Positions 21,669 through 33,349 of a DNA stretch of 64,000 bases are shown here, piece by piece. The position numbers were made by a program, and so were the translations under genes. The DNA is taken from assembly GCF_030247185.1 (NCBI RefSeq), contig NC_080572.1, positions 155,046,365 through 155,110,364 on the forward strand, given 5' to 3'. Position 1 is the first letter of the stretch; each line of letters opens with the position of its first letter. Origin of the DNA: Malaya genurostris (Eukaryota; Arthropoda; Insecta; Diptera; Culicidae). Under the pieces are notes generated by a model. It saw nothing but the letters and a program-made list of their open reading frames with translations, searched no databases and was not told the DNA's origin.

Positions 21669-22754
21669 TGCCCCAGAAAACCATTTCGTACCTATATCGC
21701 AAGCTATAATCGCATTATGCGTTCTGTTATATATTATAATAAAATCGCAGAGCATACTGCAAATATGGCCTATGCGTGCAAAAGTGGAGGCGATATACAT
21801 GCAATTTCGAAAAATCAAAAGCTAGATGCGATGTAGTAAAGCATTTAATGTGATTCAGTTTATCAGCTTCAGTGATTTTCTTTTGTAATGTATGCGATCG
21901 TAAGTATATTTTTTGAGAGTTTATTCAAGTGTCTATGCGATTCTAACCATACATCCTACTAATAAGCAAAAAATAACAACGAGCTTTTACGGATCGAGGC
22001 TCGAACCTGAAACTTATGGATCGTTTACCGAGTTTTCTTACTCTCACCCATACCATAGCTGTTGACAAGCCCGATTTCAGACGAATACATTCTTCTTTTA
22101 TCTTACAGATGACTGAGTCACATCGCATATCTAAGCATAACTAAAATCTTACAGTGCGAAATAACTCATTACGTTTTATGATGTAAACTATCATTCACAT
22201 TCACACATATGTGTTCACAATATATCGTAGAAGAGAAGGTTTATAGAATTTCTTATTGTGAGGAAGTTCGTATTGTTTCACGAACAAGTCTGTTGTTTAC
22301 ATAAATATTCCATGATACTGATAATTTTCAATTATCCTAACCATTTTTCAAACAAGTGTTCTTGAATTTTCAGTAAAACACTCCGTATTAGAATGCGACC
22401 AAATATTTTTATATTCAGCCAGTAAAGTCAGAATTGTGAGCCAATCGCATTGGATGCTAGGAATTATCATCTTGTGCGAGGGGTTTTACTTACAATGCAA
22501 TATAATTCAGACAAATTTTGGATATCATGTACAGCCAAACACTTATGGAAGTAATGCGAGTTCAATTCTGTATACGGCGAGGTTGTTCAAACAATTATGC
22601 GATTGTGTGCTCATCGTCGCAATAACCTTGTACGATAGCATCACATGGGGAAAAATATGAACTTCAGTTATATGATTATGCGATGGTGATTATGAACCGC
22701 GTTTTAAACAATCTAATTCGTGCTACCTTATGCGATTTGTGGTTCTCTGGGGCA
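21669..22754. mobile_element. 1.09-kb inverted-repeat element with subterminal GCGAT motifs
   Basis: TGCCCCAGAAAACCA at 21669-21683 is matched by TGGTTCTCTGGGGCA at 22740-22754. The subterminal regions hold many copies of ATGCGAT/ATCGCAT, concentrated toward both ends. No coding capacity and no clear TSD. Resembles a non-autonomous DNA transposon with subterminal transposase-binding repeats. Confidence 0.55.
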
Positions 22755-22948
22755 GTTGTGAACGGAATATCTTGGGTTTTCCCCTTACTGTGTTAACCGA
22801 AGCTCTGGCGCAGTGAACGATTTCATTCTTCGCAACTCGTGGATTTAAATTATTAAAACATTTAAAAGAATTCATCCACGATTTGCTATATGCGATTATA
22901 AGCCACTATATTTGGTTACTTCTAATTGTTGTACGATAAGTGCTGTAG

Positions 22949-25190
22949 ATGAATTGTAGAGTAGCACAAATCAATCTCCAGCATAAACGGACAGCAACTA
23001 TGAATCTATCCAGACTATTGCAAGAATGTAAAGCTTCTTTAGCTTTAGCTCAAGAGCCATATTTCCGAAAACGAAACTTCAACGTTGGAAAGTTACTTAA
23101 GCCAGTGTTCGTTGCATTCAACAGGTACGGTATGGCTAATCCATGTGAAATGCCTCGATCATGCATACTTGCAAATAGTGCTCTCAATGTATCTCTCATA
23201 TCGGAGCTCACAAATCGGGATATTTGTGCTGTCACAGTTTGTATGACTATTGATGGCATAAACAGACATATTTACCGCACAATCAACCTTCGCTAAGCTA
23301 CTATCAGTAAACTTTTTGAAAAAATTATCTTGTTGAGAATGATGTCTCATATAAATGAGAATTCAATTTTTTTACCAGAGCAGTTTGGATTTCGTCATGA
23401 ACATTCAACTACTCATCAAATTGTAAGAGTAACGGACATGATAAAAGCAAATAAATCTCCTGGGTTATTACAATAAATCTCCTGGGTTATCCTGGATTAT
23501 AGAGTTGCTCTTCTAGACATAGGAAAAGCATTTTGACTCATATTCCATTATACATTTATTTAGAAAAAAAACACCTTCGCCAAGCGATGACTTTAAAAAG
23601 GATGTATTATACTGCTGCAAAAGTGATTTTCCGCTTATAATCGGCTGTGATGAAAATGTTCACCATATCATTTGGGGCAGCACAGATATAAATTCGCAAG
23701 GCTTTGATATGATAGAACTTGTGAGCAGTACAAACCTGCACATAATCAATGCAAAAAATTGTCCAACTTTTACGAGATCTGGAAGAGATGAGGTTTCGGA
23801 CGTAACTCTCTGCTCTGATAGAATATCGCATGAGTTGGTAAATTGGCTGGTCTCCGATGAGCTCGAACCTTCATTACATGATCATACGTACATCTTTTTT
23901 GATCATTCAAAGTTAACTATAATATTGTCACATGTCATAATCATAAATCTACAAACTGGGACCTCTATGAAGAGGACATGACGATTAGATTTTACGGGTA
24001 CAAAGCAAGAATTGAAACCAAATTGAATTGGAAATTGTTGTCGAGACAAACTGACTCATAGTTGCAGCGTATGAAGAAGCTTGTACACTTCAGATTGTGC
24101 GAGCTTCTCTTCGATCGTCTGAGCGAAGTGGTCGAAAAAGCTTTTGCACAAATGTCTCTAGCAAATTAAGAAAATAACTTTCGAAATCTAAGGACTTTAA
24201 TGTCGGTTTCTTAGGAACTTCAGATGGTGAGTCTGATGAAAGTGATGTACTTCACTACCATTTTAACACTCACTTTCCAGGATGTATGTAGCCATCACCG
24301 ACGGCTGTTCCTGAGACTTTCTCGGGACGTTACGATTCTTGGGTCTTGCTCGAAGAATTTTGACGATTGAATCGGTCAAATGGGCAGTTGAGAGTTTTGT
24401 TCCGTATTAGTCTCGTGGAAAGGATGGAGTTTTCCCAGTGCTACTGCAGAGATGGATGGATATTTCAAACATGTTTTGAAAAAAATACTTACTTTTAGTC
24501 TTCAACAGGATACATTTGAAGAGCTCGGCAGGAAATAATTGTCAAATTTATTCCCAAAGGCGGCCGCGACTTTTGTGGAGGAGCGAAGAGTTTCAGGATT
24601 ATCAGTCTTAGCTCATTTCTTCTTAAACAGTGGAACGCATAGTCGATCACTATATAAGGAATTTTAGTTTGGACATGCCTATCAGCGTGAAAAGTCCACT
24701 ATAGCCCTGTTACATGATGTTGTGTACAATAAACTTGAAAACGTTTTCTCACAAAAGCAATCTTGATAACTTGAGTAACTGGGACTCAGAAACTAGAAAC
24801 CCACACCCACTCGAAAGAAGAAGAAGAAAAAACTCACTCGTTGCTGCTTGCTCTTTTTCTTGCCCTGAGAACTTTTCAAGCCACCTCGGGATTTCTCTTA
24901 GATATTGAAGATGCCTTCGGTAACATGTCTTTAAGTTCAATTCTGGAAGCAGCTCGTGGTCATGGTAAACCTTCAAGTATCATAAGTTGGACACACGCAA
25001 TCGATTTCTTCGTTCATCGCTTCGGCAAGCAGAGATTAGACAGTTGAGTGTATGTGGGTGTCTTCAAGGTACTATCCCCACTTTTTTGGAACATTGTTGT
25101 TGATGGTTTGCTAAAAAACTTAATCGGATTCCCGACTTGAGGTTTTGTCGACGATAACCATGTATTGAAGCATTAGTATTAACACTCTCT
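22949..25190 (+). pseudogene. LOA/R1-group LINE ORF2, heavily decayed
   Basis: Starts with an endonuclease N-terminus (VAQINLQHKRTATMNLS and LALAQEPY, the catalytic Glu). It is interrupted by a small family A insertion at 23298-23573, then resumes with GCDENVHHIIWGSTDINSQG, PTFTRSGRDEVSDVTLCS and an S-D-H-like HDHTYIFF. RT remnants appear at about 24530-25120 (FIPKGGRD, RIISLSSFLLK, GFLLDIEDAFGNMS, LSPLFWN, F-V-D-D) separated by stops and frameshifts. The endonuclease wording matches LOA/Lian-type mosquito LINEs as I recall them. There is no intact frame. Confidence 0.65.
23298..23573 (+). mobile_element. Family A LINE, internally deleted mini-copy (A3)
   Basis: Flanked by CCTTCGC(T/C)AAG (23287-23297 and 23574-23584). 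It contains RT sequence matching 27945-28152 of copy A4 (LPEQFGFRHEHSTTHQ) and then jumps directly to the A4 3' end (near 29237), ending in an A-run. There is also a small internal duplication of AAATCTCCTGGGTTAT. Confidence 0.8.
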
Positions 25191-25477
25191 TTGATTTATT
25201 GCAATAAGATCCGCGATCTGTTCATTTATTTATTCTTTTATTTCACCAAGCAAATGTATAGACTACATATAAAGTGTTTAAAATGTTCACTTACGAACTA
25301 CGCATTATTCCTACGACAAGGCTGAGGTTTTTTTTTGATTTTTTGACATAGTAAGGTTTAGATGTTTGCAGTATTGATTGTAATGGTGAGTTATCCGATT
25401 TGACTGAACTGTATTTTGCATAATTTGTTCTAGTATGTCTCTAATACTAATTTGACGGCTAGGCTATATAGCTCTTG
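25191..25477. other. Unassigned AT-rich spacer
   Basis: Between the LOA-like remnant and copy A4. No gene, repeat or RNA signature seen. Confidence 0.4.
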
Positions 25478-25732
25478 GCTCCTGGAAATTTTTTCTGGCT
25501 ACCTAGAGTTTCATTGATTCAGGGCTTCAGTCTTTTTCAAGGCTACCTGAATCACTAACAGTCTTTTTAAAGACTAACAATTAGTCAGCCAAGGCTATAC
25601 AAAGAGTGATATTAGAGTGACTAAGTGATACAAAGAGTGATATTAGAGTGACTAATAAATTAATCAGCCTTTTTAAAGGCTAGCTGTTCAAAGAACTATT
25701 ATTCAAAATTCAAAATTCCATTCATTTCAAAA

Positions 25733-26761
25733 ATGCCTGCGTCCAATCGGAAAGGCAACAAGCCTAAGGCTAAAAATAATTCAATACGGAATAAATCACA
25801 ATCCGTTATACAACATTTTTCTAATAACATTCACGATCTTATAGAATCTGAATGTAAAACTAAAAGACAACGGACGGATTTCCCTTCCGTTGATCCTATG
25901 CCGTCTAACAATATTTACGAGATTCTTCCTGAATCCGATTGTAGCGACATAGAAGAAAATTCTTCAAAAATTCCCAAAATGGACGCTTGTCGTTCTGGGA
26001 AGAAACAACAATCTATGCCACCAGTGACGGTGATGATTTCCGACTTCAAAGCATTCCGTACTGAGCTTTCTACTTTTCTCCCGGAAGTAAAAGTCTCATT
26101 TCAAATCGGACGAAGAGGAGAATGTCGAGTCTTGGTTGATGGATTGGAAGATTACGAACGACTTATTCGATATTTGTCCGATAAACTTCATAAATTTTAT
26201 TCATATGATATAAAATCAGACAGACCCTTCAAGGCTGTCTTGAAAGGCTTATCAAATGATCAAAGTATTGATGAAATTAAAAATGAAATAGAAGAATTGC
26301 TTGGTTTTGCCCCTTCCCAAGTAATACTTATAAAAAAAAGAGCGAATGGTACTTCTAAACCACGCTCTGGAATTTCCCATGAACTTTACCTAATACACTT
26401 CAATCGAAGTGATGTAAACAATATGAAAACTTTAGAAAAAGTACGTTACATTTCCCACATTAAAATTCATTGGGAACATTATAAACGGCATAATCGTATT
26501 ATAAACTTAACGCAATGTCGTCGTTACCAAGGCTTCGGTCATGGAACCAAAAATTGTCATATGGATATACGGCGGTTGAATTGCGGTAAATCGCATTCGA
26601 AAGACGTTTGTCCAATGAATGAAACCACTGATAAATTTTCAAGTTCAAATTGCATTGGAAATCATAAATCCAATTATTTGAAATGTCCTGTCAGGGAAAA
26701 ATTTCATCGCTGGAGCATATTTGCCATTTCAATGCACCGGCGAACAATTAAATTTCTTTAA
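25733..26761 (+). pseudogene. Family A ORF1 (gag-like), fused to ORF2 remnant
   Basis: A 342-codon open frame from MPASNRKGNKPKAKN. The N-terminus is basic, then an acidic patch (ESDCSDIEEN), a globular region (FRTELSTFLPEVKVSF ... RRGECRVLVDG) and zinc knuckles. The knuckles are damaged: CRRYQGFGHGTKNC has Tyr for the second Cys and RLNCGKSH has Arg for the first. After KCPVREK at about 26699 the frame runs into endonuclease DNA in the wrong frame (deletion), so the last 20 residues are spurious. The product would have bound the element RNA. Confidence 0.8.
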
Positions 26762-29042
26762 AGGCGATTTGCAAAAACTCACAATATATCGATCGAAATT
26801 TTTCGTAATAGGGGACTTAAATGCTAAGCATGTCCAGTGGAATTGTAGGCAAAATAACAGTAATGGTAAAATACTTCATAATCAACTCTCAGCTGGTTAC
26901 TTCACAGTTCTTCATCCCAGTAATCCGACTTGTTTCTCTTCCGTGAAAAACCCGTCTACAATTGATCTGGTTCTAACGGATCAAAGTCACATTTGTAGTG
27001 AACCGATTACACATGCTGACTTTGACTCAGATCATCTTCCTGTAACATTCAGACTTTCCAACGAAGCTATAATTAATCCAATTAGTTCTATATTCAACTA
27101 TCATAGAGCTAATTGGTTGGATTACAGATCTCACATTGAAAATCATGTGGATCATGAAACTATTTTAGAAAATTCTGCGGACATCGACACAGCAATTGAT
27201 AATTTGAATCATTACATTATCGAAGCTAGAAATCTTTCAGTTTCCAAAGCTCCAACTAAATTAAATTCTCCTATCATCGATGACAATCTACAACTGCTCA
27301 TTCGGTTGAAGAATGTTCGTCGACGACAATATCAACGTTCTCGTGATCCTGCTATTAAAAACATAGTTAAGGATTTACAAAAAGAAATTAAACATAGATT
27401 TACTCTTTTGCGAAATGAAAATTTCGCTAATGAAGTTGAACAAATTAAACCATATTCAAAACCTTTCTGGAAACTTTCTAAGGTTCTTAAGAAACCTCAG
27501 AAACCAATTCCTGCTATCAAGGAAGGAAATCAAATACTTCTTACAAATGGCGAAAAAGCTCAAAAACTTGCTCAGCAGTTCGAGAGTGTACACAATTTTA
27601 ATTTGAACGTTGTGAGTCCTATTGAAAATGAAGTCCACTGAAATATGAGCATATTTCAACCCAAGTGTTATCACACGATAACATTATTGAGACGAATTTT
27701 GACGAAATTAAATCAATTATTAGGAAACTCAAAAACATGAAGGCTCCTGGTAATCATGGAATTTTTAATATTCTTATTAAAAATATTCCCGATGTTGCCT
27801 TGAGACTCCTGGTTAAAATTTTCAATAAGTGTTTTTCATTAGCTTACTTCCCAAAAAGATGGAAAAACGCCAAAGTAATTCCCATCCTGAAACCTGATAA
27901 AAATCCAGCAGAAACATCAAGTTATCGACCAATTAGCTTACTTTCTTCTATCAATGAACTTTTTGAAAAAATTATCTTGTTGAGAATGATGTCTCATATA
28001 AATGAGAATTCAATTTTTTTACCAGAACAGTTTGGATTTCGTCATGAACATTCAACTACTCATCAACTTGTCAGAGTAACGAACGTGATAAAAGCAAATA
28101 AATCTTCTGGGTTATCCACTGGAGTTGCTCTTCTAGACATAGAAAAAGCATTCGACAGTGTTTGGCACAAAGGTTTAATAGCAAAAATGTCTGATTTCCA
28201 GTTTCCTATTTATTTGATCAAAATGATTCAAAATTATTTAACTGATCGTACGCTTCAGATTAGCTATCAGAATTGTAAATCTGAATTGCTACCCGTACGA
28301 GCCGGTGTTCCGCAGGGTTCGAGCGTAGCTCCAATCTTGTATAATATTCTCACTTCTGATCTTCCAAATCTACCCGTTGGTTGTCAGAAATCGTTATTCT
28401 GTGACGACACAAGTCTGTTAGCCACAGGTAGAAATCTAAGAGTGATCTGCAGTCGCCTACAAAGAAGTTTAAATATTTTCAGTGATTATCTGTCAAAATG
28501 GAAAATTAAACCAAATGCAGCAAAAACGCAATTAATTATCTTTTCTCATAAGCCAAGAGCTTCTTTTATTAAACCAAACAATAATCACATTCTCAAATTG
28601 AATGGCTTGGAATTGACATGGTCTGATCAAGCTAAATACTTAGGTTTAACGTATGACAAAAAAACTCACTTTTAAGGATCACATTGAAGGAATCCAGGCA
28701 AAGTGTAGTAAATATATTAAATGTTTATATCCTCTTATAAACATAAATTCTAAGCTCTGTTCAAAAAACAAGTTGTTAATTTATAAACAAATTTTCAGAC
28801 CAGCCATGCTTTATGCAGTGCCAATTTGGTCAAGTTGTTGTTCCACCAGGAAGAAAACGCTTCAAAGGATTCAGAATAAAATTCTTTTTTATGATTTTTT
28901 GCGTCCTCCCTGGTTTAGTACAAATGAGTTACACAGGCTCACAAATATAGAACCATTAGATTTAATGTCACATAATATTATAAGCAAATTCCGACAAAAA
29001 TTGATGCAATCTTCAATTGAATCGATTCGCTCTCTGTATTAG
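26699..29042 (+). pseudogene. Family A ORF2 (endonuclease and reverse transcriptase), three frames
   Basis: Open stretches at 26721-27641, 27665-28675 and 28653-29042 are separated by frameshifts near 27640-27665 and at an A-run near 28660. The endonuclease lacks its N-terminal half but has FFVIGDLNAKHVQW, STIDLVLTD and DFDSDHLPVTF. The linker has LIRLKNVRRRQYQR. RT: KRWKNAKVIPILKP, SSYRPISLLSSI, LPEQFGFRHEHSTT, ALLDIEKAFDSVWHKG, RAGVPQGSSVAPILYN, F-C-D-D-T-S at the active site, AKYLGLTYD. The thumb and C-terminus (RPAMLYAVPIWSS) follow. Jockey clade by overall layout and lack of RNase H. Confidence 0.82.
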
Positions 29043-29269
29043 TTAGTAAGTTAGTATATAAGTTCCTTTTCCCCATTACACAATACAAGTAGGTTTAGAA
29101 TTATCCCTACACAAAAATCTCAGAATTGCGGAAGCAAATAATGTCCTCATGGTAATAACCAAATCATGTATAATAGGGCTGAAAAGTCACCACTTGTGGC
29201 TGAACACCCAATTTAAATCTCAATAATTTAATTTTAACTCATATTCCAATAAATAGTTATTTTAAAAAA

Positions 29270-29680
29270 AATCAAGCTGATTGAATGCATTGAAAAATAA
29301 TGTTGCTGATAAAATAAAGCAATGCAAATTTGCGGCGTTCTGTCCAGTTTAATTTACGAAGTGCATATATAAGAAATTATTTTTGTATCGATTCAATGCG
29401 TTCTTCGTGAATAATATTATATGGATTCCATACTAGACTGCAATATTCTAAAATGGGTCTGACATATGTACTATATGGCAACTTTATAGTATATGGGTCT
29501 TGAGAATTAGGACTGAAGCGTTTGATAAAACCCAGCATACTATTTGCTCTATTAATTATTGTATTGTATTGTTCCACAAATGTTTGCTTGGAGTCCAAGA
29601 TTACACCTAAATCTCGAGCAATTTTACTTTTTCTATTATTTGATTTAATAAAAATATATCTGCAGAATGAGTTTCGTGTT
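29270..29680 (-). pseudogene. CR1/Jockey-group LINE RT C-terminal fragment
   Basis: The minus strand reads RDLGVILDSKQTFVEQ, NTIINRANSMLGFIKRFS and YVRPILEYCSLVWNPYN, typical of the region after the RT active site in CR1-like and Jockey-like LINEs. Only about 110 codons remain. It differs from families A and C of this window. Confidence 0.65.
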
Positions 29681-29689
29681 TTCCTACTG

Positions 29690-30005
29690 CAAGTTATTAA
29701 ATTACATTTTTGTCTTTCTCATATAGAAAGGTTATGCAATCACTGTGAAAACCGACTTTTTAACCAAGGTCCGGAAGACCGAATGCCATACACCATTCGA
29801 CTCAGATCAACGAACTGAGCAAATGTATGTATGTGTGCGTGCCTGTATGTGTGTATGTATGTAACAAAAATATGCACTCACTTTTCTCGGAGATGGCTGA
29901 ACCGATTTTCACGAACTAAGATTCAAATGAAAGGTCTCATAGTCCCATAGCCTGCTATTAAGTTTCATCCCGATCCGGAGATACAGGATGATATGTACCA
30001 ACAAA
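29690..30005 (-). repeat. Dispersed repeat R, fragment
   Basis: Contains TTCACAGTGATTGCATAACC and AAAATCGGTTCAGCCATCTC on the minus strand, plus a GTATGTGTG tract. The latter motif recurs at 31470-31500 and 50085-50105 in the opposite orientation. I recall such sequences as common in mosquito genomes but cannot name the family. Confidence 0.55.
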
Positions 30006-30222
30006 TAAAAAATATATGCAACGTTTGTCAGATATAACTGAACTGAATTGCACAAACTTAGATTCAAATAAAAGGTCTTATAGGTTCTTTATACGTCAAG
30101 TCGCAGGGAAGGGATGCGTTGTGTGTAAATAATGAATATTCCATTGCAGTATGCAATTCTTCATTTTTCCATAATTGCAGGTATGATGCACTCATACTCT
30201 TATATTCATTTTGTCGTGAATA

Positions 30223-31016
30223 CGACTTACTTTACTATGGGGTGCCTTTTCAAAATTAGTTATATGGAAGAATGGGCAGAACTTAATCGTGAATATCTCG
30301 ACTTGTACTAATGGCAGGAACATAATTCATGTAAATAACATTCCGAAATACGCGTATCTGTATTGTTACGTTTGTTATGCTTCATTAAAGTATAGTGACT
30401 TTGTGAAAGTGTAATAACGTGACAGTAAAATAGTGGAATTAAATTGTACATAAATAGTGCAACTGTTGAATATATTCCGCTAACAGCTCCAGGTGAAAAA
30501 TAGAGATAAAAATAAAGATAATGACCCGAAAATTGACATCATAAAGCACTAAGCACGGCTACGCTTTTCATTTGACAAACATCAATGTTACATTTTGTTC
30601 GAATGTATTCGTATATATTTTATGTGATCGTTGTTGCTAGAATAATATTCCGAGAGCTAGCGTTTAATTCGATTGTGAATTTGGAACACCATCTAACGAA
30701 AATCAGAAAAATATTTTGTTCAACCACTTTGATTAATATGTTTCATAGATGAAACAACCCAAGCTGTATTGATGCACCTAAATATTATGAATAAGACAAT
30801 TTTTTATGCAATAATTCGACATAGAGTTTCTTTTTAAGAGGTTTGATTCACTCGTGTTTTTTCATGCAGTTCGTTTAAGTGTTTAAATTTTGAAACACAA
30901 AATCAAAACTGAAGTAATGAACACAAGTAAACACGTTATCTATTGCGTCGTCGTTTTTCAAAAACAGAATATTCTCATTTTAAAAGAAGTTCGTCGTGCT
31001 TTTCACTGAATTTAAA
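30223..31016 (+). mobile_element. Helentron-type element 5' fragment (H4)
   Basis: Begins with GTCGTGAATACGACTTAC directly after TTTT and shares its first ~100 bp with H1 (GGAAGAATGGGCAGAACTT), then diverges. It has no 3' terminus; repeat R follows at 31017. Non-coding. Confidence 0.6.
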
Positions 31017-31530
31017 TTGAAAAACCTGTTTTAATCCACCTAGTGGTGTAATGATGCCTTTCTCATATCAATCATACTATCATATATAATACTGAAAATA
31101 GATTTGTTTGACCGTCTACTGATAAAAACTATCAATTGGATTTGAGGTCAATTTAGAAAACTTTTTACGGTTTTTCGCTCTTTTCAGTGATGGTATAAAA
31201 ATTTTAACGCACTTTACAGAAAGGCAAAAAAAAATTGTTCGATTCTTAAAAGAATAACCGAAATCGGTTTGTTTGACCGTCTACTGATAAAAACCATCAA
31301 ATTGAAAAAGATTTGAGGTCGATTTAGAAATTTTTTTAAGGTTTTTCCCCATTTTCAGTGATGGTATAAATTTTTTAACACACTTTACCCTATATTTCCG
31401 AATCTGGAAGTCGGATCCTGATGAAATTCAGGACTTACGTATGGGACCACAGGACCTTTCATTTGAATCTAAGTTTGTGAAAATCGGTCGCGCCATCTAT
31501 GAGAAAAGTTAGAACACATATTTTCTTTTT
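31017..31530 (+). repeat. Dispersed repeat R, longer copy
   Basis: Starts CCTGTTTTAATCCACC and CTAGTGGTGTAATGATGCC, with the tandem-like block TTTGACCGTCTACTGATAAA repeated at about 31108 and 31269, and ends in the TTTGTGAAAATCGG segment. The same start is found at 49782 in the Rep gene intron of H2. Confidence 0.65.
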
Positions 31531-32416
31531 TTTTGTCGTGAATACGACTTACTTTACTATGGGGTGCCTTTTCAAAATTTACCCTCTGAGAGAGTGATAA
31601 GTTTTTGATCGTGAATATCTATTGTTGTATCTAACGAATCAACATAATTTTTGCTACATGCTATCGGAAATATGCTCACAATTTTATGATAAAATATTCA
31701 GTTGTGTGACATAATCTCAAATAATTCGAAATTAAACTTTCCTGAAATGTTTGGTATAAACGAGTATCAAAGGGGATAATCCATAAGGCGCGTTTGCCTT
31801 GCTCGTATTTTTTAGGCTCATAGCTCAGTGATCTGTGAAAGGATTTATATAATCTAACTACCAATAGAATCGAAATTTTTCAACTTAAACAATTATAGCA
31901 AAAGCATTGAAGTATTTGGATAGTACACAATTGAAAACCTGTCTCATTTGACCCATGTCAACAACAGCCAATCAGAACGCGTTCTGAGGAAGAGAACAAA
32001 ATAGCTGCTGCTGTACAACAAATCGTTCAAGAAAAATGTTCCGAAAAGTGGTGAATATCGTAGTGAGTTCCTCAATTTGGTCCTTCTGAATGCTAGAAAC
32101 GAATCCCTACAGCATATTGATAGTTTCTTTCAATAAATTATGCAAATCCGAAATAAAATAATCGACATTAAAATTCTATATGCGGCTATTTTAATAGCCG
32201 TTAGGACCGCCCATTAGTGAAAAAGCTACAAACGAAATCCCATAAAAGGAAATCTCTTAATAAAAATTGAATCAGTTTGGATTCTATCGCCACTGCAAGC
32301 AGATGTGTTTTGTGTCGTCTGCACAGCTAGTTTCGCTTTCGACAAGAGCGATTACGTCGCAGCTGCCAGTCATTAGCATTGGGAAAAAACAACGGTGGAG
32401 AGCATTACACAATATC

Positions 32417-32455
32417 AGCCGTTCTAATGGCTCAAAAATTTTTCTAAAGAACTAT
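32417..32455 (+). promoter_or_regulatory. Histone-type stem-loop plus downstream element in H0 repeat unit
   Basis: AGCCGTTCTAATGGCT (6-bp stem including one G-U pair, 4-nt loop TCTA) at 32417-32432, then CTAAAGAACTAT at 32444-32455. Spacing and motif match the signal after the H2 Rep gene. A second copy lies at 53705-53720 in the 3' part of H0. Confidence 0.5.
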
Positions 32456-33214
32456 TAGGATTTGATCGCAGGTAATTAGTGCAAATCAAGAACAGTTTAG
32501 TGCAAATCAAGAACAATTTGGTTAGATTTGTGCACTTTTCGCTGTGTGAAATTCACAGTAATCGAGATCAAGTGAAGCCTTTTTTGCGAAAAATGTTCCA
32601 GAGTTTAATATCGTAGAGAATTATGCAATTTGACCCTTCTGAACGCTGGAAATGAATCCCTACAGCATATTGATAGTTTTATTTTTCAATAAATTATGCA
32701 AATCCGAAATGAAATAATCGACATAAAAATTCTGTATGCGGCTATTTTTATAGCCGTTAGAACCGCCCATTAGTGAAAAAGCTACAAACGAAATCACATA
32801 AAAGGAAATCTTTTAACAAAAATTGAATCATTTTCGTCATCTAACACTCGATGTGGATAGACGAATAACCTACTACGACTAATTTCGATTTTGTTTTATT
32901 TTGTCGTGAATACGACTTACTTTACTATGGGGCGCCTTTTCAAAATTAGCCATATGGAAGAATGGGCAGAACTTAATCGTGAATATCTCGACTTGTATTA
33001 ATGGTAGCAACATAATTCTTTCACCATTTCATCAAAAATATGATCAGGAATTCAGGATAATATTTTGAACAGTGTGCGATAACCACAAACAATTCAAAAA
33101 TTAAGTTTTCTTAAAATTTGAAAAGAACGCGGAAAATTCTTTACTTTCGCTTGGGTTTTTCGCGCAAGGACGACGATTTTGAGGTAGTCAGGCACATATC
33201 TTCAACTGAATGCG

Positions 33215-33247
33215 TATAAAAGGGGAACCGTGGTCGAAAATCGATCA
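33215..33247 (+). promoter_or_regulatory. TATA-type promoter disrupted by LINE C1
   Basis: TATAAAAGGGGAACC at 33215-33229; C1 is inserted about 32 bp downstream, where a transcription start would lie. The sequence that originally followed resumes at 38032 and reaches an ATG at 38062. Seen in sequence; promoter activity is inferred. Confidence 0.45.
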
Positions 33248-33349
33248 ATATTCGTCATCTAACACTCGATGTGGATAGACGAATAACCTACTACGACTAA
33301 TTTTGATTTTGTTTTATTTTTTATTCGCAGTTGTCTACCTACCCAAGCT

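Larger units (their letters stand above)
25478..29260 (+). mobile_element. Family A Jockey-group LINE, copy A4 (most complete)
   Basis: 5' leader with hairpins (25478-25732), ORF1 (from 25733), a deletion joining ORF1 to the middle of the ORF2 endonuclease near 26699, RT to 29042 and a 3' UTR to about 29260 ending in an A-run. It serves as the reference for the broken copies A0-A3 in this window. No clear TSD was found. Confidence 0.8.

Noticed and set aside
32267..32458. Recurring 60-codon frames (MCFV...) in each 546-bp unit as a gene
   Set aside because: They run through the histone-like hairpin and vary by frameshift among units; no recognisable protein.
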